The position numbers and the translations under genes are program-made. Shown in pieces: positions 35,935-43,541 of a stretch of DNA of 64,000 nt. Numbering within the stretch: position 1 is the stretch's first letter; each line of letters begins with the position of its first letter. This stretch comes from Botrimarina hoheduenensis (GTDB lineage: Bacteria > Planctomycetota > Planctomycetia > Pirellulales > Lacipirellulaceae): assembly GCF_007859815.1 (NCBI RefSeq), contig NZ_SJPH01000011.1, positions 46,111-110,110 on the forward strand. The letters are read 5' to 3'. The notes below the pieces were generated by a model. That model saw nothing but the letters and a program-made list of their open reading frames with translations, had not been told where the DNA came from and did not search any database.

Positions 35935-36705
35935 ATGTCTGCACTCGAATCGTTCTCACTCGCTGGAAAGACCGCGTTGGTCACGGGGTGCTCGCGCGGC
36001 ATCGGTCGCGCGATGGCGTTGGGTCTCGCCGAAGCCGGTGCCGATATCGTGGGCGTCTCCGCAACGCTGCCTCCCGATGGAGGGGCCGTCGGCAAGGACA
36101 TCAGACGGATCAACCGCCAGTTCCGCGGTTTCGCCTGCGACTTCTCCGATCGCCAAGCCGTTCGAGACTTCGCAAGAGAGGTCCTCCACACGGGACCACA
36201 GGTCGACATCCTGGTAAACAACGCAGGAACGATCCTCCGCCGTCCCGCTGCGGAGCATCCCGACGAGTACTGGGACAAGGTCGTCGAGGTCAACCTGAGC
36301 TCACAGTTCGTGCTTTCTCGCGAGATCGGAAGGGCGATGGTCGAGCGTGGGGCCGGCAAGATCATATTTACCGCTTCACTCCTGACGTATCAGGGCGGGA
36401 TTACCGTGCCGGGCTACGCGGCGAGTAAGGGCGGGATTGGGCAGCTCACGATGGCCTTGGCCAACGAGTGGGCCCCTCGCGGCGTCAACGTGAACGCGAT
36501 CGCCCCCGGGTACATCGCAACCGACAACACGCAGGCGCTCCGCGACGACCCGGTGAGGAGCGCGCAGATACTCAGCCGCATTCCGGCGGGCCGTTGGGGG
36601 ACACCGGACGATTTCAAGGGCCCCGTTGTGTTCCTTGCATCGGCCGCATCCGACTACATGCACGGGGCCACCATCCTGATTGATGGCGGCTGGATGGGCC
36701 GCTAA
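35935..36705 (+). CDS. SDR oxidoreductase, KduD-like (2,5-diketo-3-deoxy acid 5-reductase)
   Basis: The product has 256 residues. Cofactor motif G18-C-S-R-G-I-G (residues 18-24), NNAG (95-98) and the catalytic S148, Y161 and K165 (PGYAASKGG) are present. The overall pattern (HPDEYWDKVVEVNLSSQF, ASLLTYQGGITVPGYAASK) is that of 2-deoxy-D-gluconate 3-dehydrogenase / KduD. In the anhydrogalactose route a reductase of this type turns the 2,5-diketo acid into 2-keto-3-deoxy-D-gluconate. A KduI gene in the same operon (42693) makes the same diketo intermediate from unsaturated uronates, so this enzyme could serve both. Confidence 0.78.
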   Translation: MSALESFSLAGKTALVTGCSRGIGRAMALGLAEAGADIVGVSATLPPDGGAVGKDIRRINRQFRGFACDFSDRQAVRDFAREVLHTGPQVDILVNNAGTILRRPAAEHPDEYWDKVVEVNLSSQFVLSREIGRAMVERGAGKIIFTASLLTYQGGITVPGYAASKGGIGQLTMALANEWAPRGVNVNAIAPGYIATDNTQALRDDPVRSAQILSRIPAGRWGTPDDFKGPVVFLASAASDYMHGATILIDGGWMGR

Positions 36706-36738
36706 ACGACGGCGAACAGTGATAGCAAAGGCGAAGCC

Positions 36739-38202
36739 ATGACAAATTTCAGCGACGACGGCAAGTATCATCGGATGTTCATCGACGGCGAGTTCGTCGA
36801 CGCCCGCTCGGGTGAGTCCGTCGATGTCGAGAACCCGGCGAACGAGGAGGTCATCTACTCGGTTCCCAACGGCGGTGTCGCCGACGCCGTCGCGGCGCTT
36901 GAGTCGGCCGACAGGGCAAAGGCCCAGTGGGCCGCTACGCCCGCCGTTGAGCGGGGGCAGATCTTGTCGCGACTGGCTGGACTGATCAGCAAGAACCGCG
37001 AGCGACTCGCCAAAATCCTAGTTCGCGAAATGGGCAAGACGTACACGCTAGCGCTTGGGGAGGTAGATGTCTCGGCCGACTTCATCAACTTCCCGGCTCA
37101 GTCGGCACGACGGATCGAAGGCGACATCCTGCCGTCTGACTTACCGAATGAACATATCCAGATCCACAAAGTTCCCTATGGCGTCACTGTGGGTATCGCC
37201 GCGTGGAACTTCCCTCTCGCCTTGGCTTGCCGGAAGATAGGACCGGCGCTGACGACGGGCAACGTTATGGTGGTCAAGCCGCCGACGGTTACCCCGGTCG
37301 CGGTGCTCTGTCTCGGCGAGCTCGCGCTCGAGGCTGGAGTTCCTCCGGGTGTGCTGAACCTAGTCGCCGGCGGCGGATCGACTCTGGGTGAAGAACTGGT
37401 GACCAATCCTCTCACCAAACTGATTAGCATGACCGGGTCGACTTCGACCGGTCAGCAAATCTTTCGCAAGGCCGCTGAACGGCTTACCGCCGTCCGGCTC
37501 GAGCTCGGCGGTAAGGCGCCGTTCATCCTGCTGGCCGACGGGCATGTCGACAAGGCGGTCGAGGCGGCCGTTGTCTCCCGCCATCTCAACAGCGGTCAAG
37601 TCTGTACATGCCCTGAACGATTCTATATCGAAGATGCTGTCTACGACGAGTTCGTAGAGAAGTACTCCGCGCGGGTCGGGGCCCTTCGTCTAGGCGACCC
37701 CATGAAACCAACCACCGACATTGGACCTAAGGTGAACGCGGCAGAGACCCAGCGGCTGGAGCAGATGGTCGATGACGCTGTTGCGGCGGGCGCGCGGGTG
37801 GCGATTGGCGGCAAACGACCAAGCGGAGCGGAATTCGAGCGTGGGCACTGGTACGAACCAACCGTCTTGACGGAGTGCACCCACGAGATGGCGGTGATGC
37901 GTGACGAGGTCTTCGGCGTCGTGAGCCCGTTCATGCGTGTGTCGGGCTTCGAGGAAGCCCTCGCACTCGCCAACGACAGCGACTTTGGGCTGGCGGCATT
38001 TCTCTTCACCAAAGACTTAGTCAAAGTGCAACGAGCGGTGGCCGAGCTTGAGTTCGGGGAGATCTACGTGAATCGCCCGATGGGCGAGCAGCGCCAAGGT
38101 TTCCACAACGGACACAAGCTCAGCGGGATCGGTGGAGAGGACGGAAGGTACGGCATGGACAACTATTTGGAGAAGAAGACTATGTACGTCAACTTTGGAT
38201 AG
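36739..38202 (+). CDS. Aldehyde dehydrogenase, probable 3,6-anhydro-L-galactose dehydrogenase
   Basis: The product has 487 residues, a normal length for the family. E255 in LELGGKAP and catalytic C289 in NSGQVCTCPERF are present, with the cofactor-binding VVKPP at 179-182. The sequence is closest in pattern to lactaldehyde/glycolaldehyde dehydrogenases (AldA type), the branch to which known anhydrogalactose dehydrogenases belong. It would oxidise the aldehyde of 3,6-anhydro-L-galactose to 3,6-anhydro-L-galactonate in the cytoplasm, the committed step. It lies 33 bases after the SDR gene and 68 before the cycloisomerase. Confidence 0.82.
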   Translation: MTNFSDDGKYHRMFIDGEFVDARSGESVDVENPANEEVIYSVPNGGVADAVAALESADRAKAQWAATPAVERGQILSRLAGLISKNRERLAKILVREMGKTYTLALGEVDVSADFINFPAQSARRIEGDILPSDLPNEHIQIHKVPYGVTVGIAAWNFPLALACRKIGPALTTGNVMVVKPPTVTPVAVLCLGELALEAGVPPGVLNLVAGGGSTLGEELVTNPLTKLISMTGSTSTGQQIFRKAAERLTAVRLELGGKAPFILLADGHVDKAVEAAVVSRHLNSGQVCTCPERFYIEDAVYDEFVEKYSARVGALRLGDPMKPTTDIGPKVNAAETQRLEQMVDDAVAAGARVAIGGKRPSGAEFERGHWYEPTVLTECTHEMAVMRDEVFGVVSPFMRVSGFEEALALANDSDFGLAAFLFTKDLVKVQRAVAELEFGEIYVNRPMGEQRQGFHNGHKLSGIGGEDGRYGMDNYLEKKTMYVNFG

Positions 38203-38270
38203 CAGCGCCATCAATAACGCTACTTGCTTTTCAGTTTTGCAACGAACAAAGATCTGCCGGGTGTCACGGG

Positions 38271-39422
38271 ATGAAGATTCAACAAGTCGATATCAAGCTG
38301 TACCACGTACCGCTGAAGCAGCCGCTCCAAGACGCCATCCACGGCGTCCAACGCGACTTTTCTTTGATCGTCGTGAGCCTGACGACCGACGACGGTGCGA
38401 CCGGGATGGGGTACACGTACACAGTAGGTCAGACGGGAGGTTCTTCTGTCGCCGCGCTGCTGGAAGACAACCTCGCGCCGCTCGTCATCGGCGAGGACCC
38501 GCGGCGGACCGAACACCTCTGGAACAAGATGTGGTGGGCTACGCATTACATCGGGCGAGGTGGGATTGCTTCATTTGCCATCTCAGCGATCGACATTGCG
38601 TTGTGGGACTTGCGGGCACGTCTCGCGCGCGAACCCCTCTGGCGCTACTTAGGCGGCTACGACAGCAAGGCTGAGGCCTATGGCGGCGGCATCGACTTTC
38701 ACCTTTCGATCGACGAGCTCCTCCGTCAGACGGAAGGCTTCTTAGACGAAGGTCTTCGGGCAGTAAAAATCAAGGTTGGTCGTGAATCGATCGCCGAAGA
38801 GTGCCAGCGCGTAGCCGCCGTCAGAAGCTTGATTGGCGACGATAAGAAGCTTATGGTTGACGTGAACATGAAGTGGAGTGTCGAGCAGGCCCTCCGCGCG
38901 TCCCGCGCGTTCGCGGACTACAATGTCTACTGGATCGAGGAACCGACAACCCCCGACGACATCGAGGGCAATCGGCGGATCGAGACCGAAGGCCCGACGC
39001 CGGTGGCCTCGGGTGAAAATCTGCACACGATCTACGAGTTCAAAAGCCTTATCGCCGACGGCGCCGTGTCTTTCCCTGACGTGGACATCTCGAACGTCGG
39101 CGGAATCACGGCGATGGTGAAGGTCGCCCACATCGCCGAGGCGTTCAATCGGCCTGTCACCACCCACGGCATCCAAGACCTCCACGTCAGCTGCCTCGCG
39201 GCGATCCCGAACGCCTCGTTGCTGGAAATCCACGCCTTCCGAATCGACGACTTCTTGGTCTACCCGCTTCAGATTGTGGACGGATACGCCTATGCCTCGG
39301 ATCGAATCGGGCACGGTGTCGTGATCGACTGGGAGAAGATCGAGAGCCACCTTGTCAGCCGGCGATCCGTGAGCAACGGGATACGCTACGAACAGACGCC
39401 GTTCGCGGACTCACTGGCGTAA
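38271..39422 (+). CDS. Enolase-superfamily 3,6-anhydro-L-galactonate cycloisomerase
   Basis: The product has 383 residues of the mandelate racemase group. KxK base pair K166/K168 (AVKIKVG), metal ligands D197 (VDVNMKW), E223 (WIEEP) and E249 (ASGENLH), and H299 in TTHGIQDLH are all present. Together with its place directly after the aldehyde dehydrogenase and before a KDPG-type aldolase, this fits anhydrogalactonate cycloisomerase, which opens the 3,6-ether to give 2-keto-3-deoxy-L-galactonate. A different acid-sugar dehydratase would be the alternative, but the pathway context makes that less likely. Confidence 0.82.
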   Translation: MKIQQVDIKLYHVPLKQPLQDAIHGVQRDFSLIVVSLTTDDGATGMGYTYTVGQTGGSSVAALLEDNLAPLVIGEDPRRTEHLWNKMWWATHYIGRGGIASFAISAIDIALWDLRARLAREPLWRYLGGYDSKAEAYGGGIDFHLSIDELLRQTEGFLDEGLRAVKIKVGRESIAEECQRVAAVRSLIGDDKKLMVDVNMKWSVEQALRASRAFADYNVYWIEEPTTPDDIEGNRRIETEGPTPVASGENLHTIYEFKSLIADGAVSFPDVDISNVGGITAMVKVAHIAEAFNRPVTTHGIQDLHVSCLAAIPNASLLEIHAFRIDDFLVYPLQIVDGYAYASDRIGHGVVIDWEKIESHLVSRRSVSNGIRYEQTPFADSLA

Positions 39423-39427
39423 CCCGG

Positions 39428-40078
39428 ATGGCAGCCATGGACTCAGCGGATCGCGTCTTCGAGGAACTCGCACGGCGACGGTTGGTCCCGGTCGTATCCG
39501 AGCCGAACCCAGACGCCGCGTTGCGAGTCGCCGACGCCTTGGTGAGTGCGGGGTTGCCTGTTGTCGAGCTCGCCCTTCGAGCCGAAGGGGCCATGGCGGC
39601 GCTACGGGCCATTGCGCGACGTGGAGACGTCATCGCGATCGCCGGCACAGTGCTGACCGCGGAGCAAGTCGACCAAGCCGCTGATGCGGGCGCCCAGATG
39701 ATCGTTTCACCGGGTCTCAGCGAAGTCGTCGTAAAGCGTTGCTTCGAACTCCAGCTCCCCGTTTGCCCTGGAGTGGCTACGCCGACAGAGGTGCAGGCGG
39801 CGCTGTCGCTCGGTGTTGCCAACCTGAAGTTCTTTCCCGCAGAGGCGGTGGGCGGTATCGCCATGCTCAAGGCGCTCTCCGGTCCGTTCCCACAGGTGCG
39901 TTTCATGCCAACTGGCGGAATATCGCCGGGCAACGTTCGGGACTATCTCGCGCTTCACTGCGTAATCGCGTGCGGTGGCAGTTGGATGGTTTCGCCCAGC
40001 CTCTACGAAGACGGCCGATTCAGTCGCGTTGAATCCGCAGCCCGCGAAGCGGTCCGCCTCGTCGCCGAATTGAATTAG
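39428..40078 (+). CDS. KDPG/KDPGal aldolase
   Basis: The product has 216 residues, the usual length for Eda-type class I aldolases. The Schiff-base lysine is K134 in NLKFFPAEAVGG and the general base is E48 in VVELALRAEG; the phosphate site is seen in MPTGGISPGNVRDYLA. It cleaves 2-keto-3-deoxy-6-phosphogluconate to pyruvate and glyceraldehyde-3-phosphate. It starts 6 bases after the cycloisomerase and its TAG overlaps the GTG of the kinase by one base, so the three are translated from one message. Confidence 0.88.
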   Translation: MAAMDSADRVFEELARRRLVPVVSEPNPDAALRVADALVSAGLPVVELALRAEGAMAALRAIARRGDVIAIAGTVLTAEQVDQAADAGAQMIVSPGLSEVVVKRCFELQLPVCPGVATPTEVQAALSLGVANLKFFPAEAVGGIAMLKALSGPFPQVRFMPTGGISPGNVRDYLALHCVIACGGSWMVSPSLYEDGRFSRVESAAREAVRLVAELN

Positions 40079-41202
40079 TGTCTTCCCGTCCGAGTCGTTC
40101 CATGGCCCATCTCAATCTGCGCGATGCCGACAGCTGCCGCTACGACCTCGTCTCCCTAGGCGAAGTTATGCTCCGTCTCGATCCGGGCGAAACGCGCGTG
40201 CGCACGGCGAGGCAGTTCCGCGTCTGGGAGGGGGGCGGTGAGTACAATGTAGCGCGAGGCCTCAGACGCTGCTTTGGACAGCGAACGGCGATCGTGACCG
40301 CGCTGGTCGACAACGAAGTCGGACGCCTAGTCGAGGACTTAATGCTTCAGGGTGGCGTAGCCACCGATCACGTCCGTTGGCTACCCTTCGACGGCGTGGG
40401 TCGCACCGCACGAAACGGCCTCAACTTCACCGAGCGCGGATTCGGAGTCCGCGGCGCAGTCGGATGCAGTGACCGAGGCCACACCGCGGCGAGCCAACTC
40501 AAGCCCGGCGATATCGATTGGGATGACGTCTTCGGTCGGCTTGGTTCCCGGTGGCTCCACACCGGCGGCATCTTCGCAGCCCTCTCGGAGTCGGCCGCCG
40601 ACACCGTCGAAGAGGCCCTCACAGCCGCGCGTCGGCATGGCGTTGTGACCTCCTACGACCTCAACTACCGACCCTCGTTGTGGAAGGAGATTGGCGGAGC
40701 TGATCGAGCCCGCGAGGTGAATCGTCGTCTAGCGCCGTTGATCGATGTGATGTTCGGCAATGAGGAGGACTTCTCCGCTTGTCTTGGACTTGAGGTAGAA
40801 GGAGTCGACGGCGACCTCACTCACCTACCCGTTGAGGCCTATCGCCGTATGATCGACCGGGCCTCGGAAGAATACCCAAACTTCAAGGTGATTGCGACGA
40901 CGCTGCGAACGGTCCACTCGGCGACGGTGAACGACTGGGGCGCACTCTGCTGGGCAGAGGGAGAGTGTCATGAGGCCACTCACCGGAAAGGCCTTGAGAT
41001 CCTTGATCGGGTTGGCGGCGGGGACAGCTTTGCGTCGGGATTGATCTTTGGGCTGCTCCAGGGCTTCGAGCCCGCTAAGGCGCTCGAGTACGGGGCCGCC
41101 CACGGCGCCCTGGCGATGACGACGCCCGGTGACACCTCCATGTCGACCTTGGCGGAAGTAGAAAAGCTAGTCGCGGGCGGTTCGGCCCGCGTCGATCGAT
41201 AG
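40078..41202 (+). CDS. PfkB-family 2-keto-3-deoxygluconate kinase
   Basis: GTG 40078 overlaps the aldolase stop; ATG 40102 is an alternative start. The product has 374 residues. The substrate-binding G-G-G-E-Y-N-V-A motif near the N-terminus and the catalytic-base motif VGGGDSFASG mark the ribokinase/PfkB family, and SYDLNYRPSLW is typical of KdgK. It phosphorylates 2-keto-3-deoxygluconate at O6 to supply the neighbouring aldolase. Kinase and aldolase adjacent to the dehydrogenase/reductase pair complete the route to central metabolism. Confidence 0.86.
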   Translation: MSSRPSRSMAHLNLRDADSCRYDLVSLGEVMLRLDPGETRVRTARQFRVWEGGGEYNVARGLRRCFGQRTAIVTALVDNEVGRLVEDLMLQGGVATDHVRWLPFDGVGRTARNGLNFTERGFGVRGAVGCSDRGHTAASQLKPGDIDWDDVFGRLGSRWLHTGGIFAALSESAADTVEEALTAARRHGVVTSYDLNYRPSLWKEIGGADRAREVNRRLAPLIDVMFGNEEDFSACLGLEVEGVDGDLTHLPVEAYRRMIDRASEEYPNFKVIATTLRTVHSATVNDWGALCWAEGECHEATHRKGLEILDRVGGGDSFASGLIFGLLQGFEPAKALEYGAAHGALAMTTPGDTSMSTLAEVEKLVAGGSARVDR

Positions 41203-41228
41203 ACGCATCGCACCTCCCGAGGAATCTA

Positions 41229-42683
41229 GTGAAAGCTCTGACCAAGAAGTTCCTTCTCGCTTCACTGCTCGCGTGTGTCGTGGCTGAATGCGTAGCCGAG
41301 ACACGTCCCAACATCGTCGTGATCCTCGCGGACGACATGGGATACGCCGACGCAGGCTTCAACGGCGCGACCGACATCCGGACCCCAAACCTCGATCGGC
41401 TCGCCGAGTCGGGAGTGGTTTTCACGAGTGGCTACTGCAACCATCCCTTCTGCGGACCGAGCCGCGCGGCGTTGCTCGCGGGTCGCTACCAGCATCGATT
41501 CGGCTTCGAACACAATCCTCACTACGACCCCGGCAACCCACACCTCGGGATCGACCCGAACGAGAAGCTCTTTCCAGCGCGTCTCCAGGAGGTTGGCTAC
41601 ACGACCGGGGGCGTCGGCAAGTGGCACCTTGGAGCGGCCGCCCCTTTCAATCCGCTGAATCGCGGCTTCAATTACTTCTACGGATTCCTAGGGGGAGGTC
41701 ACGATTACTTCCGGATCGACCTGAGTGCACCGCTCGACACGGCTTACCTCACCGGCCTCGTCCGGAACAATAAACCGGCCGGTTTCGAGGGCTACCTCAC
41801 AACCGCGTTGAGTCGCGACGCCGTCGAGTTTATCGAACGGCACTGCGGTGAGCCATTCTTTCTGTACGTGGCCTACAACGCACCGCATTCGCCGTTGCAA
41901 GCACCAGCCGAGACGATCGCCAAGTATGGGCATATCGTCGATGAGAAGCGTCGTGTCTACGCAGCGATGGTCGACGAGATGGACCGCGGCGTTGGGATGG
42001 TGATCGACTCGCTCGAGCGAACACACGTACGCGACAACACGCTCGTCTTCTTTCTCAGCGACAACGGCGGCCCCCAGCCGATGAGCTGGAACCCGAACTA
42101 CGGCAATAGCTCTTCTAACGCGCCTCTCAGGGGCGGGAAGACAAACCTCTACGATGGTGGCATTCGCGTGCCGTTCGTTGCGTCGTGGCCAGTGGGTTTG
42201 CCGGCAGGTAAGAAGTTCGACCAACCGGTCATTGCGCTCGACATCGCTCGCACCGCAGTCGAATTAGCTGGCGGCGACGCCGATTCGGAGCCTGCACTTG
42301 AGGGCGTCAACTTGGCGCCCTTTCTGCGAGGCGAATCGCTCGGGAAGCCGCATGATTTGCTCTACTGGCGCGACCTTGGCGGGGCTCGGTGGGCAATCCT
42401 CACCGGCGAGGGAACGAAGTGCGTGGTCGACGATCCGAGGCGAGCCCCTGAGGTCTATCACCTTCCCAACGACATCGGTGAAACGACCGATCGATCTTCT
42501 GAAGTCGGCCATGAGGTTGCTCGTCTCCGGGCATGTTGGCGGACTTGGGACGCGGCCAACACGGGTAACAGGATCGTGCCCGCTCACGACTACCAACGCC
42601 TGCAAGCCGACTTCTTCCAGAGCACCGCGACGGCAAGTGAGGCAGACTGGCACAGCGAACGGGAATCGAATTCCAGGCACTGA
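41229..42683 (+). CDS. Formylglycine-dependent sulfatase (S1 family)
   Basis: GTG 41229 starts a signal peptide (KKFLLASLLACVVAECVAE); the product has 484 residues. Metal ligands D35-D36 (VILADDMGYAD), the maturation motif C75-G-P-S-R, the GKWHLG segment and SDNGGP at the distal metal site are all present, so the enzyme should be active if a formylglycine-generating enzyme exists elsewhere. It lies 26 bases after the kinase gene in the anhydrogalactose operon. A role in desulfating agar, porphyran or another red-algal galactan is inferred from position; the position of the sulfate removed cannot be told. Confidence 0.88.
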   Translation: MKALTKKFLLASLLACVVAECVAETRPNIVVILADDMGYADAGFNGATDIRTPNLDRLAESGVVFTSGYCNHPFCGPSRAALLAGRYQHRFGFEHNPHYDPGNPHLGIDPNEKLFPARLQEVGYTTGGVGKWHLGAAAPFNPLNRGFNYFYGFLGGGHDYFRIDLSAPLDTAYLTGLVRNNKPAGFEGYLTTALSRDAVEFIERHCGEPFFLYVAYNAPHSPLQAPAETIAKYGHIVDEKRRVYAAMVDEMDRGVGMVIDSLERTHVRDNTLVFFLSDNGGPQPMSWNPNYGNSSSNAPLRGGKTNLYDGGIRVPFVASWPVGLPAGKKFDQPVIALDIARTAVELAGGDADSEPALEGVNLAPFLRGESLGKPHDLLYWRDLGGARWAILTGEGTKCVVDDPRRAPEVYHLPNDIGETTDRSSEVGHEVARLRACWRTWDAANTGNRIVPAHDYQRLQADFFQSTATASEADWHSERESNSRH

Positions 42684-42692
42684 CGGACACGC

Positions 42693-43541
42693 ATGGACCG
42701 GAAATCGCTACAACTCAAGAGTCCCGCCGACGCAGCGCGCTATCCGGCGCTGACCTCGGAAGGGCTGCGCGAGTCTTTCCTTGTTAGTGACTTGTTTCAA
42801 GCGGGATGCGTTCGCTTAGCTCACTCAACGGAACTCGATCGGCTTATTCTCGGGTCTGCGATTCCCCTTGATGCCGCATTGCCGCTTTCGCCGCCGGAAG
42901 ACCTTCGATGCTCTGCTTTCTGCGATCGGCGAGAGTTAGGAGTCTTCAACTTGGGGGGCGCCGGCTGTGTCGGAGTTGACGGAGTAGAGTTCGACCTCGA
43001 TCAACACGACACGCTGTATGTCGGCCGCGGGAGCCAAGATGTCCGGTTCATGAGCCGATCGACAGACGCACCCGCCCGCTACTACCTGGTGAGCTTTCCG
43101 GCCCACGGAGAGCATCCGACACGTCTTCTGCGGAAGGCAGAAGCGAATCGGCTGGACCTTGGGGCGGACGAATCGGCCAATCGCCGCACGATCTATCAGG
43201 CGATCCACCCAGCGGGCGTCAAGAGTTGTCAACTCGTAATGGGGTGGACGCAGATCGCTCACGGCAGCGTCTGGAATACGATGCCGCCTCACACCCACCT
43301 TCGTAGGTGTGAGGCGTACCTCTACTTCAACTTAGCGAGCGACCAACGCGTCATGCACCTCATGGGTAGGCCTAGCGAGACCCGGCCGCTGTGGGTGAGC
43401 GATTGTCAAGCTGTTCTGTCACCGCCGTGGTCGATTCATTGTGGCGTTGGCACTTCATCTTACTCGTTCGTTTGGGCGATGGGCGGTGAGAACCAACGTT
43501 TCGACGACATGGACCCGATTGAGATAGGAGACCTCCGGTGA
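42693..43541 (+). CDS. kduI: 5-keto-4-deoxyuronate isomerase KduI
   Basis: The product has 282 residues, close to the usual 278. Zinc ligands H200, H202, E207 and H249 (GSVWNTMPPHTHLRRCEAYL and WSIHCGVGT) sit at a constant +4 offset from the E. coli KduI ligands that I recall (196/198/203/245). GGENQRFDDMD at the C-terminus is also diagnostic. KduI isomerises 5-keto-4-deoxyuronate, the product of unsaturated uronates from pectin, ulvan or glycosaminoglycan-type lyases, to 2,5-diketo-3-deoxygluconate. Its presence inside an agar operon is unexpected because agar has no uronic acid. Its stop overlaps the next sulfatase start. Confidence 0.9.
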   Translation: MDRKSLQLKSPADAARYPALTSEGLRESFLVSDLFQAGCVRLAHSTELDRLILGSAIPLDAALPLSPPEDLRCSAFCDRRELGVFNLGGAGCVGVDGVEFDLDQHDTLYVGRGSQDVRFMSRSTDAPARYYLVSFPAHGEHPTRLLRKAEANRLDLGADESANRRTIYQAIHPAGVKSCQLVMGWTQIAHGSVWNTMPPHTHLRRCEAYLYFNLASDQRVMHLMGRPSETRPLWVSDCQAVLSPPWSIHCGVGTSSYSFVWAMGGENQRFDDMDPIEIGDLR

